This document shows positions 26,440 to 35,273 of a stretch of 54,933 nt of DNA, one piece after another; positions within the stretch are counted from its first letter, which is position 1; every line of letters starts with the position of its first letter. Below the pieces are notes generated by a model. The model was not told the DNA's origin and did no database searches. It saw nothing but the letters and a program-made list of their open reading frames with translations. The translations under genes and the position numbers were made by a program. Origin of the DNA: Actinomycetales bacterium. Its GTDB lineage: Bacteria > Actinomycetota > Actinomycetes > Nanopelagicales > Nanopelagicaceae. The stretch is taken from the NCBI GenBank assembly GCA_018969355.1, contig JAGWYO010000005.1, positions 1-54,933 on the forward strand. The letters are read 5' to 3'.

Positions 26440-27210
26440 ATGCAATCGTGGGCTTTAGTAACAGGTGCAACCGTTGGTATTGGTGAAAGTTTCACTCGCC
26501 TACTTGCCCACAATGGTTACAACATAATTTTAGTGGCCCGTGATGGAGCCAGACTCCAAGAGCGAGCGCAAAGCCTTGAATCTGCTTTCGGGATTGAAAC
26601 GAAAGTAATTCAGGCAGATTTAGCTACTAATACAGGATGTCAAGCGGTGGAAGATTTCATTACTAGTAACCACATTGATGTTTTGATAAATAATGCCGGC
26701 TTTGGACTTAATAAGGCTTTCACACTGAGCCAATTGGATGCTGAGCAGCAAATGCTTGATGTTCTTGTACGAACCCCTATGCGATTGATGCATGTTGCAC
26801 TCCCGGGCATGAAAGAGCGCAATAAAGGTGTCATCATCAATGTTTCATCTGTTGCAGGCTGGATCGCAGGTGGAACTTATAGTGCCTCAAAGTCTTACCT
26901 CACCGTTCTCTCCGAATCACTTCATACTGAACTTTCATCAACAAATGTCAAAGTCAGCGCTCTTTGCCCGGGCTTTACTAGAACCGAGTTTCACCAACGT
27001 GGAGGCATGTCTATGAAGGGACTTCCTGCATTTATGTGGCTGAACTCTGACAAGCTCGTTGCAACAGCATGGAAAGATGCCCTTGCTGGCAAAGCGGTGA
27101 GCGTTCCAGGTTGGCAATACCAACTCCTGACCTTTGTTATGCGCAGCACCCCGCGTTCATTGGTACGAAAGATAGGCATGAACGTTCGGTTAAAACAGCG
27201 CAAAAAGTGA
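26440..27210 (+). CDS. Short-chain dehydrogenase/reductase
   Basis: 256 residues of the classical SDR fold (DltE-like). Seen: cofactor loop TGATVGIGESF at about 8-18, ARDGARL suggesting NADP preference, NNAGFG, the catalytic Ser in INVSSVAGW, YSASKSYL with the catalytic Tyr and Lys, and PGFTRTEF. A basic C-terminus ends the protein. It is the last gene of the three-gene redox operon, 9 bp after the GMC oxidoreductase and with an A-rich spacer; the pair may oxidise and reduce the same alcohol/ketone substrate. Substrate unknown. Confidence 0.9.
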   Translation: MQSWALVTGATVGIGESFTRLLAHNGYNIILVARDGARLQERAQSLESAFGIETKVIQADLATNTGCQAVEDFITSNHIDVLINNAGFGLNKAFTLSQLDAEQQMLDVLVRTPMRLMHVALPGMKERNKGVIINVSSVAGWIAGGTYSASKSYLTVLSESLHTELSSTNVKVSALCPGFTRTEFHQRGGMSMKGLPAFMWLNSDKLVATAWKDALAGKAVSVPGWQYQLLTFVMRSTPRSLVRKIGMNVRLKQRKK

Positions 27211-27318
27211 TAGCCCACTAAATCTCACAGTGAATTCATTTACTCCATGGGCGGGTTCTCAGGAGTTTTTCAGCATCGACTGGCTACGATTGGCCCATAT
27301 CCAATGGAGGTTTTTCTG

Positions 27319-27927
27319 ATGCGTAAACTCGCTTCTCTCGCACTTGCACTCGTGCTCGCCGGTGGCGTCATGATTGCTGCACCTGCTACTGCGGCAGCCA
27401 AAATTTCAAATGGTGTTGCATGTACCAAACTCAATGCAACAACAACGGTGAGTGGCAGTAAGTACAAGTGTGCGAAAAATCCATTAACTACTAGTTCAAA
27501 ATTGACATGGCTTTCTGTGGACTGCATTAATTCAGCTGCAGCTTATGTTAAATCTCAAAAGGATTCAGTAGTCCTAATAGCAAATCTCACTGCTCAGATT
27601 CCCGTTATTGATCTTGGAATTACTACTGAGACTGCTAATAAGGCTGAGGCACAAAAAAAGATTGATGCTACAAATCTGCGTTTGACGGCCGCACAGGCAA
27701 AGCTTGCTGCAGCAACGAGTGCTGCCGATAAGAAGGCTTACACATCCGCAGTCTCTGCTTGGACTTCTGCTGTGCGTCTCTATACATCGCAGCTCAACAA
27801 AATTACTCTCAATATCCGCAAGCTTGAATCAGCAAAGCTGGCTGCAACAACTCAACCAGCACAACTGAAAGCTGATGTTGATAACACAAAGGCCAATGCA
27901 CAACTAATCTGCACAAAAGGCTTTTAA
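27319..27927 (+). CDS. Secreted Ala-rich coiled-coil protein of unknown function
   Basis: 202 residues. A signal peptide (basic RK, hydrophobic LASLALALVLAGGVMIA, Ala-rich cleavage region near residue 30). Then a short two-Cys module ISNGVACTKLNATTT ... KYKCAKN ... KLTWLS, and a long alpha-helical Ala/Lys/Thr-rich region (about 75-190) with heptad-like spacing, ending CTKGF. The C...C...W pattern looks like a small disulphide module of exported actinobacterial proteins; that is recollection, not a search result. The start is ATG with GGAGG 8 nt upstream; a canonical terminator follows, so it is a monocistron, probably well expressed. No function can be assigned. Confidence 0.8.
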   Translation: MRKLASLALALVLAGGVMIAAPATAAAKISNGVACTKLNATTTVSGSKYKCAKNPLTTSSKLTWLSVDCINSAAAYVKSQKDSVVLIANLTAQIPVIDLGITTETANKAEAQKKIDATNLRLTAAQAKLAAATSAADKKAYTSAVSAWTSAVRLYTSQLNKITLNIRKLESAKLAATTQPAQLKADVDNTKANAQLICTKGF

Positions 27928-27945
27928 AACCAGATTTTTCTAGGT

Positions 27946-27976
27946 AAAGGCCCCGTTAGAAATAGCGGGGCTTTCC
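27946..27976 (+). terminator. Intrinsic terminator after the secreted coiled-coil gene
   Basis: AAAGGCCCCG and CGGGGCTTT pair around the loop TTAGAAATAG (about a 9-bp stem), 19 nt after the stop codon, with a T-rich tract (CTTTCCC, then TATTTAATTT). Confidence 0.8.
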
Positions 27977-28003
27977 CTATTTAATTTCAGTTTTTACCTG
28001 ACC

Positions 28004-28009
28004 TAGATT
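28004..28009 (+). promoter_or_regulatory. Probable -10 hexamer (TAGATT) of a leaderless promoter
   Basis: TAGATT ends 6 nt before the ATG at 28016, with no ribosome-binding sequence between, just after the upstream terminator. This spacing recurs at several genes of this window. Confidence 0.42.
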
Positions 28010-28015
28010 GAGTAG

Positions 28016-29383
28016 ATGGCTATACGAACCCTTCGCATAGTTGCTCCATCGTTGTTGCTCATGCACTTTCTTACTCATTTCACTCCCTTGAGAGGTTCTA
28101 TTCTCACCGAGCTCTACCTGTACAACGCCATTTTGTGCTGTTCAATCACTGTCGCTGCCCTTGCCAAACGAATATCTGACCCCCTTTCTCAACCTTTACT
28201 CATTACTGCCATCTCTCTCTGGTTTTTTGGCTCTCTCCTTGCCAGCACCGCTTCCTTCTATCAACTACCAGATGTCACCTCACTTATTTCAAATACCTTC
28301 TATCTACTTTTTTATCCATGCGCCGTTATTGCACTACCCCGCCTCATTAATTCAAGCAGAAAATCCACAGTCCTTGAGATCTTTGATGCTTCAATTGTTG
28401 GACTAGGCCTCGGAGTTTTAGGGACAACTTTTGCACTCAAGCCAGTGTTGCCACATTTTGGTGGCAAATTAAGTGATGCCCTCTTTGCATTAACTTTTCC
28501 CGTATGTGACGTAATCCTTATATCTCTCACGCTGGCAACTATCGCATCGTATGGTTGGTCGAAGAGAAGTCTTGTAATTTTTGCTGGCGTACTCATCTTT
28601 ACTTGCACAGATTTCCTCTTTCTCTGGCAGCATCTCAATGGAATATATAGTTTTGGATCAATAATCGATGACGGTTGGGTTCTTGGGCTCCTACTTCTTA
28701 CAGAGAGCACGTGGCATCCCAGTAAAGATGAAGAATCTATTGTATCCATTAACCCGATATACATTGCACTCTCTGTTTTCTTAAGTGCCACTCTCCTAGC
28801 ATTGATAGCTATCAAGCCTGGATACTTTCCAACTTTTATCTTGTTCCCGGCAGTCAGCGTTTTAATGCTGGCATTTATCCGTATGACAATTGCACTTAAG
28901 CAAGCGAGAAATATCGGACATGAACGAATCTTGGCGCGCACTGATGAATTAACAGGCCTTCCTAATCGCAGACGTCTTATCAGCGAAATAGAAAACTTCG
29001 TTGGCAAAGATGGTTCACTTTTATTGTTAGATCTAGATGGTTTTAAACCTGTCAATGACCTACATGGGCATGCAACAGGTGACAAAGTGCTCCAACAAGT
29101 ATCGATGCGCTTTACGCGTGCTCTACCTTCAGGAGCGCTGCTAGCCCGTTTGGGTGGGGATGAATTTGGTGTGTTAATTGAAGGGGCTTATGAGCATTCA
29201 ATGGATGTTGCACTGGCGTTGCGCGCAACGTTGAGTTACCCCTTTGATATTGATAACCAACACATCAATATAGGTGTGAGTATTGGTATGGCAGAAAATA
29301 CTGGCTCCCCTGATTTATTGCGCCGGGCAGATGATGCGATGTATCGGGCTAAGCGCGAGGGTCTAGGGGTTTGTCGGCTTTAA
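28016..29383 (+). CDS. Membrane diguanylate cyclase (GGDEF)
   Basis: 455 residues. About ten hydrophobic segments fill residues 5-290. A cytoplasmic GGDEF domain follows from about 300: RTDELTGLPNRR, DLDGFKPVNDLHGHATGD, and the intact active site RLGGDEFGVL, then GVSIGMA and DDAMYRAKREG. All catalytic hallmarks are present, so it should make cyclic di-GMP. The inhibitory RxxD motif before GGDEF is absent. No EAL, HD-GYP or PilZ gene is in the window. The membrane domain probably senses something; its ligand is unknown. The 3' end overlaps the convergent photolyase gene by 35 bp. Confidence 0.9.
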   Translation: MAIRTLRIVAPSLLLMHFLTHFTPLRGSILTELYLYNAILCCSITVAALAKRISDPLSQPLLITAISLWFFGSLLASTASFYQLPDVTSLISNTFYLLFYPCAVIALPRLINSSRKSTVLEIFDASIVGLGLGVLGTTFALKPVLPHFGGKLSDALFALTFPVCDVILISLTLATIASYGWSKRSLVIFAGVLIFTCTDFLFLWQHLNGIYSFGSIIDDGWVLGLLLLTESTWHPSKDEESIVSINPIYIALSVFLSATLLALIAIKPGYFPTFILFPAVSVLMLAFIRMTIALKQARNIGHERILARTDELTGLPNRRRLISEIENFVGKDGSLLLLDLDGFKPVNDLHGHATGDKVLQQVSMRFTRALPSGALLARLGGDEFGVLIEGAYEHSMDVALALRATLSYPFDIDNQHINIGVSIGMAENTGSPDLLRRADDAMYRAKREGLGVCRL

Positions 29384-30719
29384 TTTCTTGCAAGCGAGCA
29401 AGTGATTCCAAGCGCTCTATTGCATGATCAACTATTCGCTCTGGGTAGCCCTTGCTGTAGCCATCTAAGTAGAGCCAGGGTTCATGTATTTGCGCAGCTG
29501 ATAAGTGTGCAAGCTCTGGCACATATTTTCGAATGTAATCCCCATTTTCATCAAAGCGTTTGCCTTGTTCTATCGGATTAAAGACCCTGTAATAGGGTGA
29601 TGCATCAGTTCCTGTGCCAGCAGTCCATTGCCAGCCGTGAGCGTTAGATGCAACATCAAAGTCAACCAAATGTTCGGCAAAAAACCTCTCCCCGAGCTGC
29701 CACTCTAAATGCAGATCTTTAACCAGAAATGAGGCAACAACCATGCGAGTGCGATTGTGCATCCAACCCTCTTGTAGAAGCTGGCGCATCGCTGCATCTA
29801 CGAATGGATAGCCAGTCTTACCGGCTTTCCAAGCATCAAAGTTTGAACCAGGTTTGTTGTAGCGCATCTCGGAAAATTTAGGGGAGTAATACTCTTTATC
29901 AGTATGGGGATTATTGAATAAAACATCTGCATAAAACTCACGCCAAGCAATTTCTTTGCGAAAAGTATCGTGGGCTTTACTTTCACCTAAAGGCGCAAGA
30001 AGTGTGCGTGGATGAATTTCTCCCCACTTTAAATGCGCACTCATCTTGCTTGTTCCATCAATACCTGCAAAGTTACGACTCTCATCGTAATTATCTAAAC
30101 CATTTTTTTGGAAATACTTCCAACGCTCTAGCGCAGCCTTTTCACCGGCAGGTGTAATTACCGTGCCTTCTGGCAGCGGCCAATCAGGAAAGTTTCGATC
30201 CGCAGCGGTGGGTGTGACTGCAAGTATCTCTTTGGGTGATTGTGCTGGCTTGCGCCAACCATGAACACACCATGCACGATAGAAAGGCGTATAGACCTTG
30301 TATGGTGTTGCATCAGTTGGCTTTAACACGCGGCCCGGCGCAACTGCATAAGGGCTTCCAGTTCTCACTAATGGAATTCCGGCGGCTTCCACGCGATTAT
30401 CACGTGCTGCACCGTAAGGTTCAAACTCTGTTGAAATATGAACACTTGTTGCCCCATAACGCTTCATTAACTCAGTGAGGACTTCAACCTGATCCCCCAC
30501 CATCACATGCAACTTTTTGCCAAGTGATTCATCTAATGCGCGCAGTGATTGCCCAAAATATGCCAAACGCTTACTGCCGGTTGCATCAATAAGTTTGTCG
30601 TCCAAAATAAAGACAGCGACAATCTCATCAGATGATGCAATAGCCTCTAGTAGCGCTGGGTTATCACCAATACGAAGATCTCGGCGAAACCACATAATGC
30701 TTCTTTTGGGCGCGGACAT
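29349..30719 (-). CDS. phrB: Deoxyribodipyrimidine photolyase
   Basis: Light-driven repair of cyclobutane pyrimidine dimers. 456 residues. The N-terminal antenna-binding Rossmann domain starts SIMWFRRDLRIGDNPAL. The C-terminal FAD domain shows EIAWREFYADVL, the CPD-photolyase segment GYPFVDAAMRQLLQEGWMHNRTRM, FLVKDLHLEWQLGE and DFDVASNAHGWQWTAGTGTDASPYYRVFNP. Length and motifs fit class I CPD photolyase, not a cryptochrome. It is divergent from the esterase gene with only 17 bp between the starts. Fits life in sunlit water (inference). Confidence 0.96.
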   Translation of the reverse strand: MSAPKRSIMWFRRDLRIGDNPALLEAIASSDEIVAVFILDDKLIDATGSKRLAYFGQSLRALDESLGKKLHVMVGDQVEVLTELMKRYGATSVHISTEFEPYGAARDNRVEAAGIPLVRTGSPYAVAPGRVLKPTDATPYKVYTPFYRAWCVHGWRKPAQSPKEILAVTPTAADRNFPDWPLPEGTVITPAGEKAALERWKYFQKNGLDNYDESRNFAGIDGTSKMSAHLKWGEIHPRTLLAPLGESKAHDTFRKEIAWREFYADVLFNNPHTDKEYYSPKFSEMRYNKPGSNFDAWKAGKTGYPFVDAAMRQLLQEGWMHNRTRMVVASFLVKDLHLEWQLGERFFAEHLVDFDVASNAHGWQWTAGTGTDASPYYRVFNPIEQGKRFDENGDYIRKYVPELAHLSAAQIHEPWLYLDGYSKGYPERIVDHAIERLESLARLQEIKADKPLDPRA

Positions 30720-30722
30720 GGG

Positions 30723-30728
30723 TAGATT
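30723..30728 (+). promoter_or_regulatory. Candidate -10 (TAGATT) between photolyase and esterase
   Basis: In the 17-bp divergent gap, TAGATT ends 8 nt before the esterase ATG. The gap is too short for two separate leaders, so at least one of the two mRNAs must start at or near its start codon. Confidence 0.32.
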
Positions 30729-30736
30729 TAACCAGT

Positions 30737-31546
30737 ATGAAAGAGATTAAGCGCATCCAAATCCGCGGCGTTGCCGGCGATGTTAAGCGCGTTGATTTCG
30801 ACGGTCGGATTGTGGACTTCTGGCTTCCAAAAGAGCCAGCTACGCACTTACTCATCGCACATGATGGACAAAATGTATTTGATGGCCACACATCTACCCA
30901 CCGAGGGCAAACATGGAAGATGGCTCAATCTGCCAATCGTGTCAGCAGCGAATTAGGAATTACTGCGCCAGCAATTATTGGAGTGTGGCATAGCAGTACA
31001 AAGGAGGATCCATGGGGCCGTGCGAAGGATTTAGTTCCTGAAAAGTATTTTCGTGATGGAGTTCGAGTCGATAAAGATTCGGTTCCAAATTTCGATCCAC
31101 AGCTATTACATGGAGACACATACCTGCGCAGTATTTTTGAGGAATATGTTCAAACTATAGCACCAGGAATTTCACCTTCATGCACAGCAATGATTGGCTC
31201 TTCCATGGGCGCACTTGCAACTCTCTATGCAGTTGCACAATTCCCTGACAAATTCACAACAGCTCTAGCGCTTTCCACTCACTGGCCTTTTGGTGGAAAT
31301 GAATTAGTTGAGAGAACTATTCAAGAACTTCCCACTCCTTCAACACATAAAATCTGGATGAGTCATGGCACTAAGGGCTTAGATGGCGCCTATGCACCAT
31401 TTCAACACTTAGCAGATAAATTGATGCGCGAGCGTGGTTACTTGCCTCACAACTTCGTTAGCAAAACCTATGAACGAAGTGGTCACAATGAGAGATCATG
31501 GGCAAAGTATTTAGATCAACCAATACGCTTTTGGCTTAGCTCTTAA
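30737..31546 (+). CDS. Esterase of the enterochelin-esterase/Fes-like alpha/beta-hydrolase family
   Basis: 269 residues. Seen: AHDGQNVFD near residue 40, VWHSSTKEDPWGRAKDLVPEKYF, the nucleophile elbow IGSSMGAL near residue 156, and a C-terminal YERSGHNERSW with the likely catalytic His. The pattern matches the PF00756-type putative esterases (COG2382/2819). No signal peptide, so it acts in the cytoplasm. The natural ester is unknown; no siderophore genes are nearby. It overlaps the end of the convergent GH13 gene by 11 bp. Confidence 0.85.
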   Translation: MKEIKRIQIRGVAGDVKRVDFDGRIVDFWLPKEPATHLLIAHDGQNVFDGHTSTHRGQTWKMAQSANRVSSELGITAPAIIGVWHSSTKEDPWGRAKDLVPEKYFRDGVRVDKDSVPNFDPQLLHGDTYLRSIFEEYVQTIAPGISPSCTAMIGSSMGALATLYAVAQFPDKFTTALALSTHWPFGGNELVERTIQELPTPSTHKIWMSHGTKGLDGAYAPFQHLADKLMRERGYLPHNFVSKTYERSGHNERSWAKYLDQPIRFWLSS

Positions 31547-33362
31547 CTTGCCATATTCCTTGAACTGCTCCATCGGCATCAATCTTTATTGAGTCACCAG
31601 TTGCAGTAGGGCCATAGAGAGTTTTAGATACTTTAAGACCAAACTTTGCTAAATCAATCTCAATCCGTATAGCCTTTCTGGAGATAAATACCAGAACGGA
31701 TTGTTTCTTAGATTCACGCAGATAAGCAATGTAGTCATCTTCCACCGCAACCCAGCGTAAGCCACCATTAATGAGGCTATCTTGATTCCTTCGGATTTCT
31801 ACAAGCTTTTTAACGTGTGTGAGAAAGACCTCATCCCAACCTGAGCGGTCATCCCAATTTATTGTTCGCCGCGAATCTTCACCTGAAACACCTTCTAAAC
31901 CGATTTCATCTCCAGCAAATATTGAGGGAACACCAGGGTAAGTAAGTAGTAGCACCATCGCAGATAAGTGCTTCTGCTTATCTCCCAAAACTACTGTGCG
32001 CATACGCGCCGTATCATGCGAATCCAAAAGCACCATGCTTGCTACTAAAGATCTCCAGGGGATTGATGCATTGAACTGGATCATGCTTGCAACTAACGCT
32101 CCACCGGTAATCTTGGGCATCGCAAATGGTAGCCCTTGAAATCCACCTCCGATTGTGGAGTTGTTGTTAATCCAATTCCAAACCGGGCGCATAAAACCTT
32201 GGTAATTCATTGCGCCGTGCCAGCCAAGGCCATTGAGGTCGCTTGCTAGAAAATCACCGTTTTCTGCTACTAACCATGCATCGGGTTTCGATTCATCCAT
32301 TGCTTTACGGATACCGTGCATTACTTCATCATGCATGTCATCAGCACCTAAACGTCCCGTCATGTTCCCAACATCAATGCGCCATCCCGACATTCCATAT
32401 TTTGGTGTCAACCACTGTCTCACAATCGAATTTTTACCTGCATACATAGCTTTACGCAGAGCCAAAGAGTTGAAGTTCAATTTTGGTAATGACGCCAAAC
32501 CCCACCAACCCACATAGCCATGCTTAACTGATTTATCCCAGTAAAAATAACCATGCTCTTTTGATTTCTTATTCTTCTTAGCTTTTGCCAACCACTTATG
32601 CCCTGCACCACAGTGATTGGAAGTTAAATCACCTAGTAAGCGAATTCGAAGTTTATTGGCCGCAGCAACTAGGGCAAACATCGCCCTATTTCCACCTAAA
32701 ACAGGATCTACATGATCAAAACTACTAGCGTCATATCGATGATTAGAGCGTGCTGGGAAAAAAGGTGTGAAGTAAATCCCATTCACCCCGATATATTCAA
32801 TATGGTCAAGATGCTCCTCAACGCCTTTTAAATCTCCACCATAGAGCTCAGTGCCTGTCTGTTTACTGTGTAAGGATGGAAGTTCATTCCACCCACGAGG
32901 CTGTGCCCACTCAGGAATGGGATGAGTATCTCCTGATTTAGCAAAACGGTCTGGAAATATCTGATAGAAAACCGAAGACTTTATCCATTCTGGATATGCT
33001 GGAACGGCAATAATTTGAAAATCATTATTTGAGTGAACATCATGATCAAAACAACCTGCAGCATTAAGCCACTCATACTTATCTTCAGAGATGAAGACAA
33101 AGCGATATAGGGTTGAGATATTCTCAATTTTAACTTTAACGCTCCACCAAGTTTCTATACTCTCACTCTCACCTGCCTTCAGTTCAAAGCTTCGAGGTTC
33201 ACCGTCGTGATACAGGCGAACAAAAGCTTTGGCGAAAGAGTATGAGTTTGGAACACGGACACGTAGGGTTACAGATTCACCAATTGCTGGAGCACTGTTA
33301 CTAACATAGAGCTCGCTACCATCATGGTGCGGAAATGCTGAGTTTTGCAATTGGGAGGGCAA
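31536..33362 (-). CDS. Cytoplasmic GH13 alpha-glycosidase (neopullulanase/cyclomaltodextrinase-like)
   Basis: About 608 residues without a signal peptide. An N-terminal beta-sandwich (about 1-120) resembles the CBM34-type domain of neopullulanases. The GH13 barrel follows: FYQIFPDRF, GVNGIYFTPFFPA, catalytic nucleophile GWRIDVGN, acid/base Glu in WLVAENGD, and LDSHDTARM with the transition-state Asp. A C-terminal beta domain ends it. It probably hydrolyses imported maltodextrins. The start is likely TTG at 33362 (AGGA 7 nt upstream); the frame opens earlier with a TTG at 33389. It starts inside the end of the upstream amylase gene. Confidence 0.88.
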   Translation of the reverse strand: MPSQLQNSAFPHHDGSELYVSNSAPAIGESVTLRVRVPNSYSFAKAFVRLYHDGEPRSFELKAGESESIETWWSVKVKIENISTLYRFVFISEDKYEWLNAAGCFDHDVHSNNDFQIIAVPAYPEWIKSSVFYQIFPDRFAKSGDTHPIPEWAQPRGWNELPSLHSKQTGTELYGGDLKGVEEHLDHIEYIGVNGIYFTPFFPARSNHRYDASSFDHVDPVLGGNRAMFALVAAANKLRIRLLGDLTSNHCGAGHKWLAKAKKNKKSKEHGYFYWDKSVKHGYVGWWGLASLPKLNFNSLALRKAMYAGKNSIVRQWLTPKYGMSGWRIDVGNMTGRLGADDMHDEVMHGIRKAMDESKPDAWLVAENGDFLASDLNGLGWHGAMNYQGFMRPVWNWINNNSTIGGGFQGLPFAMPKITGGALVASMIQFNASIPWRSLVASMVLLDSHDTARMRTVVLGDKQKHLSAMVLLLTYPGVPSIFAGDEIGLEGVSGEDSRRTINWDDRSGWDEVFLTHVKKLVEIRRNQDSLINGGLRWVAVEDDYIAYLRESKKQSVLVFISRKAIRIEIDLAKFGLKVSKTLYGPTATGDSIKIDADGAVQGIWQVKS

Positions 33363-35271
33363 AGTTCTTTCCTTTCGAATTTGTAACAACGGCTTTTATT
33401 TCAAGTTTTTTCTTAGGAAAATCTAATGGGTCTATGAAAATACTGTAGGGAGCTCCAGTATCAATTCCATTGGATATCCATTTAGATGATCCACTAGCAC
33501 GTGTAAAAAACTCAACCGACAACAGATCTACGCTATTGATACCTGCTTTTACTTGATAGTAACCAGTCATATCGTCAAAAGCAGTGGTGAGTTTGCCAAC
33601 CTTTGTGGCGACAACATCGATTGTATCTTGAGCCCTAAAAATCACTGTTGATAAGGCTGGCACAGTAAATGAGAGCTTGTTTGAATCTGCCTTCACCTCT
33701 GACTCACCTAGCAGAAGCTGCCAACCACCTGAAGATGTAGCAGATGTAATATCAACATTTTCATCGGTGTCAGAGTTGTTGAAAGCCACGACATATTCTC
33801 GATTTTCTACTGGGTCTTTCTTCGAGATCACAAATAATGAGTTTACCGCGTAGCGAATTTGCATGGTCCCATTTGCTAAACCAGGATTAGTACGACGTAG
33901 CTCTGAGATTTGCTTTAAATACTTAGATACAGGACTAGTAGATGTGGCTTGAAATGCATCTCCATCACCAATGGGTGATCCGCCGATTCTGGCTTCGCTC
34001 TTCCAGATATCAACTTCCGTAGCAAACATGTCTTGGCGTGCAAATTGATCATTACCAGAGTTGGAACCTGTCATTCCAACTTCATCACCATAATAAACAA
34101 CTGGGATACCTCGCGAGAAATAAAGCAAAGCATTGGCAAGATTGGCTCGTGGTAACAGCTGAGCAGGTGGCTGTATTCTCTTGCTTCCAAGAATGAAACC
34201 AACTCTTCCTACATCGTGATTACCAAGGAACGTGACTAAGTTACTGGCAGATGAAGTAGCGCTAGTGTAATAGTCATCTTTTTCAAAAAGAATTGAAAGT
34301 GCAGGGGCATTAGAATATCCCGATGCAAACTCTGTTGCTTTGGCTTGAAAAGGAAAATCTAAAACGGTCTGAATCTTATTTCGACGCACATATTCCATGA
34401 GATTAAATGGGTTGTAGTCATAAACCTCACCAAAAATTGTGAAGTTATCTACTCCTGCAGAAGCCGCGGACTTATTAATTAATGGTGACCAATTCTTAAA
34501 GAACATATCATCCACATGTCGGGCCGTATCAACTCTAAAGCCAGAAATGCCATAATCTCTTTGCCAGTTTGAATAGACCTGTGCCCAACCTTTCCAGACT
34601 TGCGGCTTTTCAGTCGCTAAGTCATCTAGGCCATAGAAATCTCCTAGTTTTGTGCAGTTACCTATGCCCCAGCATCTGCCCATATCGCCAACATTGTGAT
34701 AATTACTGAGCGTATTTAGCCATGCAGGATTCTTTAGATTCTTTGAGGCAGCCGGCACATATGCTTCATTACCGCGATATTTAATAACATCACCAGTGTG
34801 GTTGGTGACTACATCTAAAACAATCTTTAAACCCAGTTTTTTGGCACATGTTGAAAACGCAGACATATCAGCATTGGTACCCAAATGTGGGTCTACATTA
34901 AGAAAATCCACGCCCCAATATCCATGATAGCCAGCACCACTTCCAATTGCTTCTTGCTGCGTAACAAGCGGTGTTAACCAGACTGCAGTAAATCCTAATG
35001 ATTTGATTCGAGCAAGTCCGTCATCTCCAGGTTCACATGTCCCAGTCAATCCTTTTAAATCACCACCGTGGTAGAACGCTGTTAAGGATGGATTGAAACC
35101 ACCAATGTTGTTATTCTTTGAATCACCATCTTTATACCGATCTGGCATAACAAAATAGATTAAATCTTTTGAGAGACCAACTTCTACTTTTAGCGGTGCG
35201 GCGGCATAAGAATAAGTGGATAGTAAAAGAAACAATAAAGCTAAGAGAGCAATAGCGCTCTTGCGCTTCAT
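33322..35271 (-). CDS. Secreted alpha-amylase (GH13)
   Basis: 649 residues with a signal peptide (KRKSAIALLALLFLLLSTYSYAAA, cleavage near residue 24). The mature enzyme shows YFVMPDRYKDGD, the GGDLKGL loop, LDVVTNHTGD, the nucleophile GFRVDTARHVDD, acid/base FGEVYDYN and FLGNHDVGR. The last ~100 residues are two small beta domains; the final one (LLSVEFFTRASGSSKW) resembles an Ig-like fold. No sortase or lipid anchor is seen, so it is either released or held loosely. It lies 2 bp after malG in the mal operon and would feed the transporter with oligosaccharides. Confidence 0.92.
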   Translation of the reverse strand: MKRKSAIALLALLFLLLSTYSYAAAPLKVEVGLSKDLIYFVMPDRYKDGDSKNNNIGGFNPSLTAFYHGGDLKGLTGTCEPGDDGLARIKSLGFTAVWLTPLVTQQEAIGSGAGYHGYWGVDFLNVDPHLGTNADMSAFSTCAKKLGLKIVLDVVTNHTGDVIKYRGNEAYVPAASKNLKNPAWLNTLSNYHNVGDMGRCWGIGNCTKLGDFYGLDDLATEKPQVWKGWAQVYSNWQRDYGISGFRVDTARHVDDMFFKNWSPLINKSAASAGVDNFTIFGEVYDYNPFNLMEYVRRNKIQTVLDFPFQAKATEFASGYSNAPALSILFEKDDYYTSATSSASNLVTFLGNHDVGRVGFILGSKRIQPPAQLLPRANLANALLYFSRGIPVVYYGDEVGMTGSNSGNDQFARQDMFATEVDIWKSEARIGGSPIGDGDAFQATSTSPVSKYLKQISELRRTNPGLANGTMQIRYAVNSLFVISKKDPVENREYVVAFNNSDTDENVDITSATSSGGWQLLLGESEVKADSNKLSFTVPALSTVIFRAQDTIDVVATKVGKLTTAFDDMTGYYQVKAGINSVDLLSVEFFTRASGSSKWISNGIDTGAPYSIFIDPLDFPKKKLEIKAVVTNSKGKNFALPIAKLSISAP

Positions 35272-35273
35272 GC

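Noticed and set aside
28312-29085. A 257-codon open frame antisense to the GGDEF gene
   Set aside because: The GGDEF frame carries all family motifs; the antisense frame is Ser/Arg-rich without domain features.
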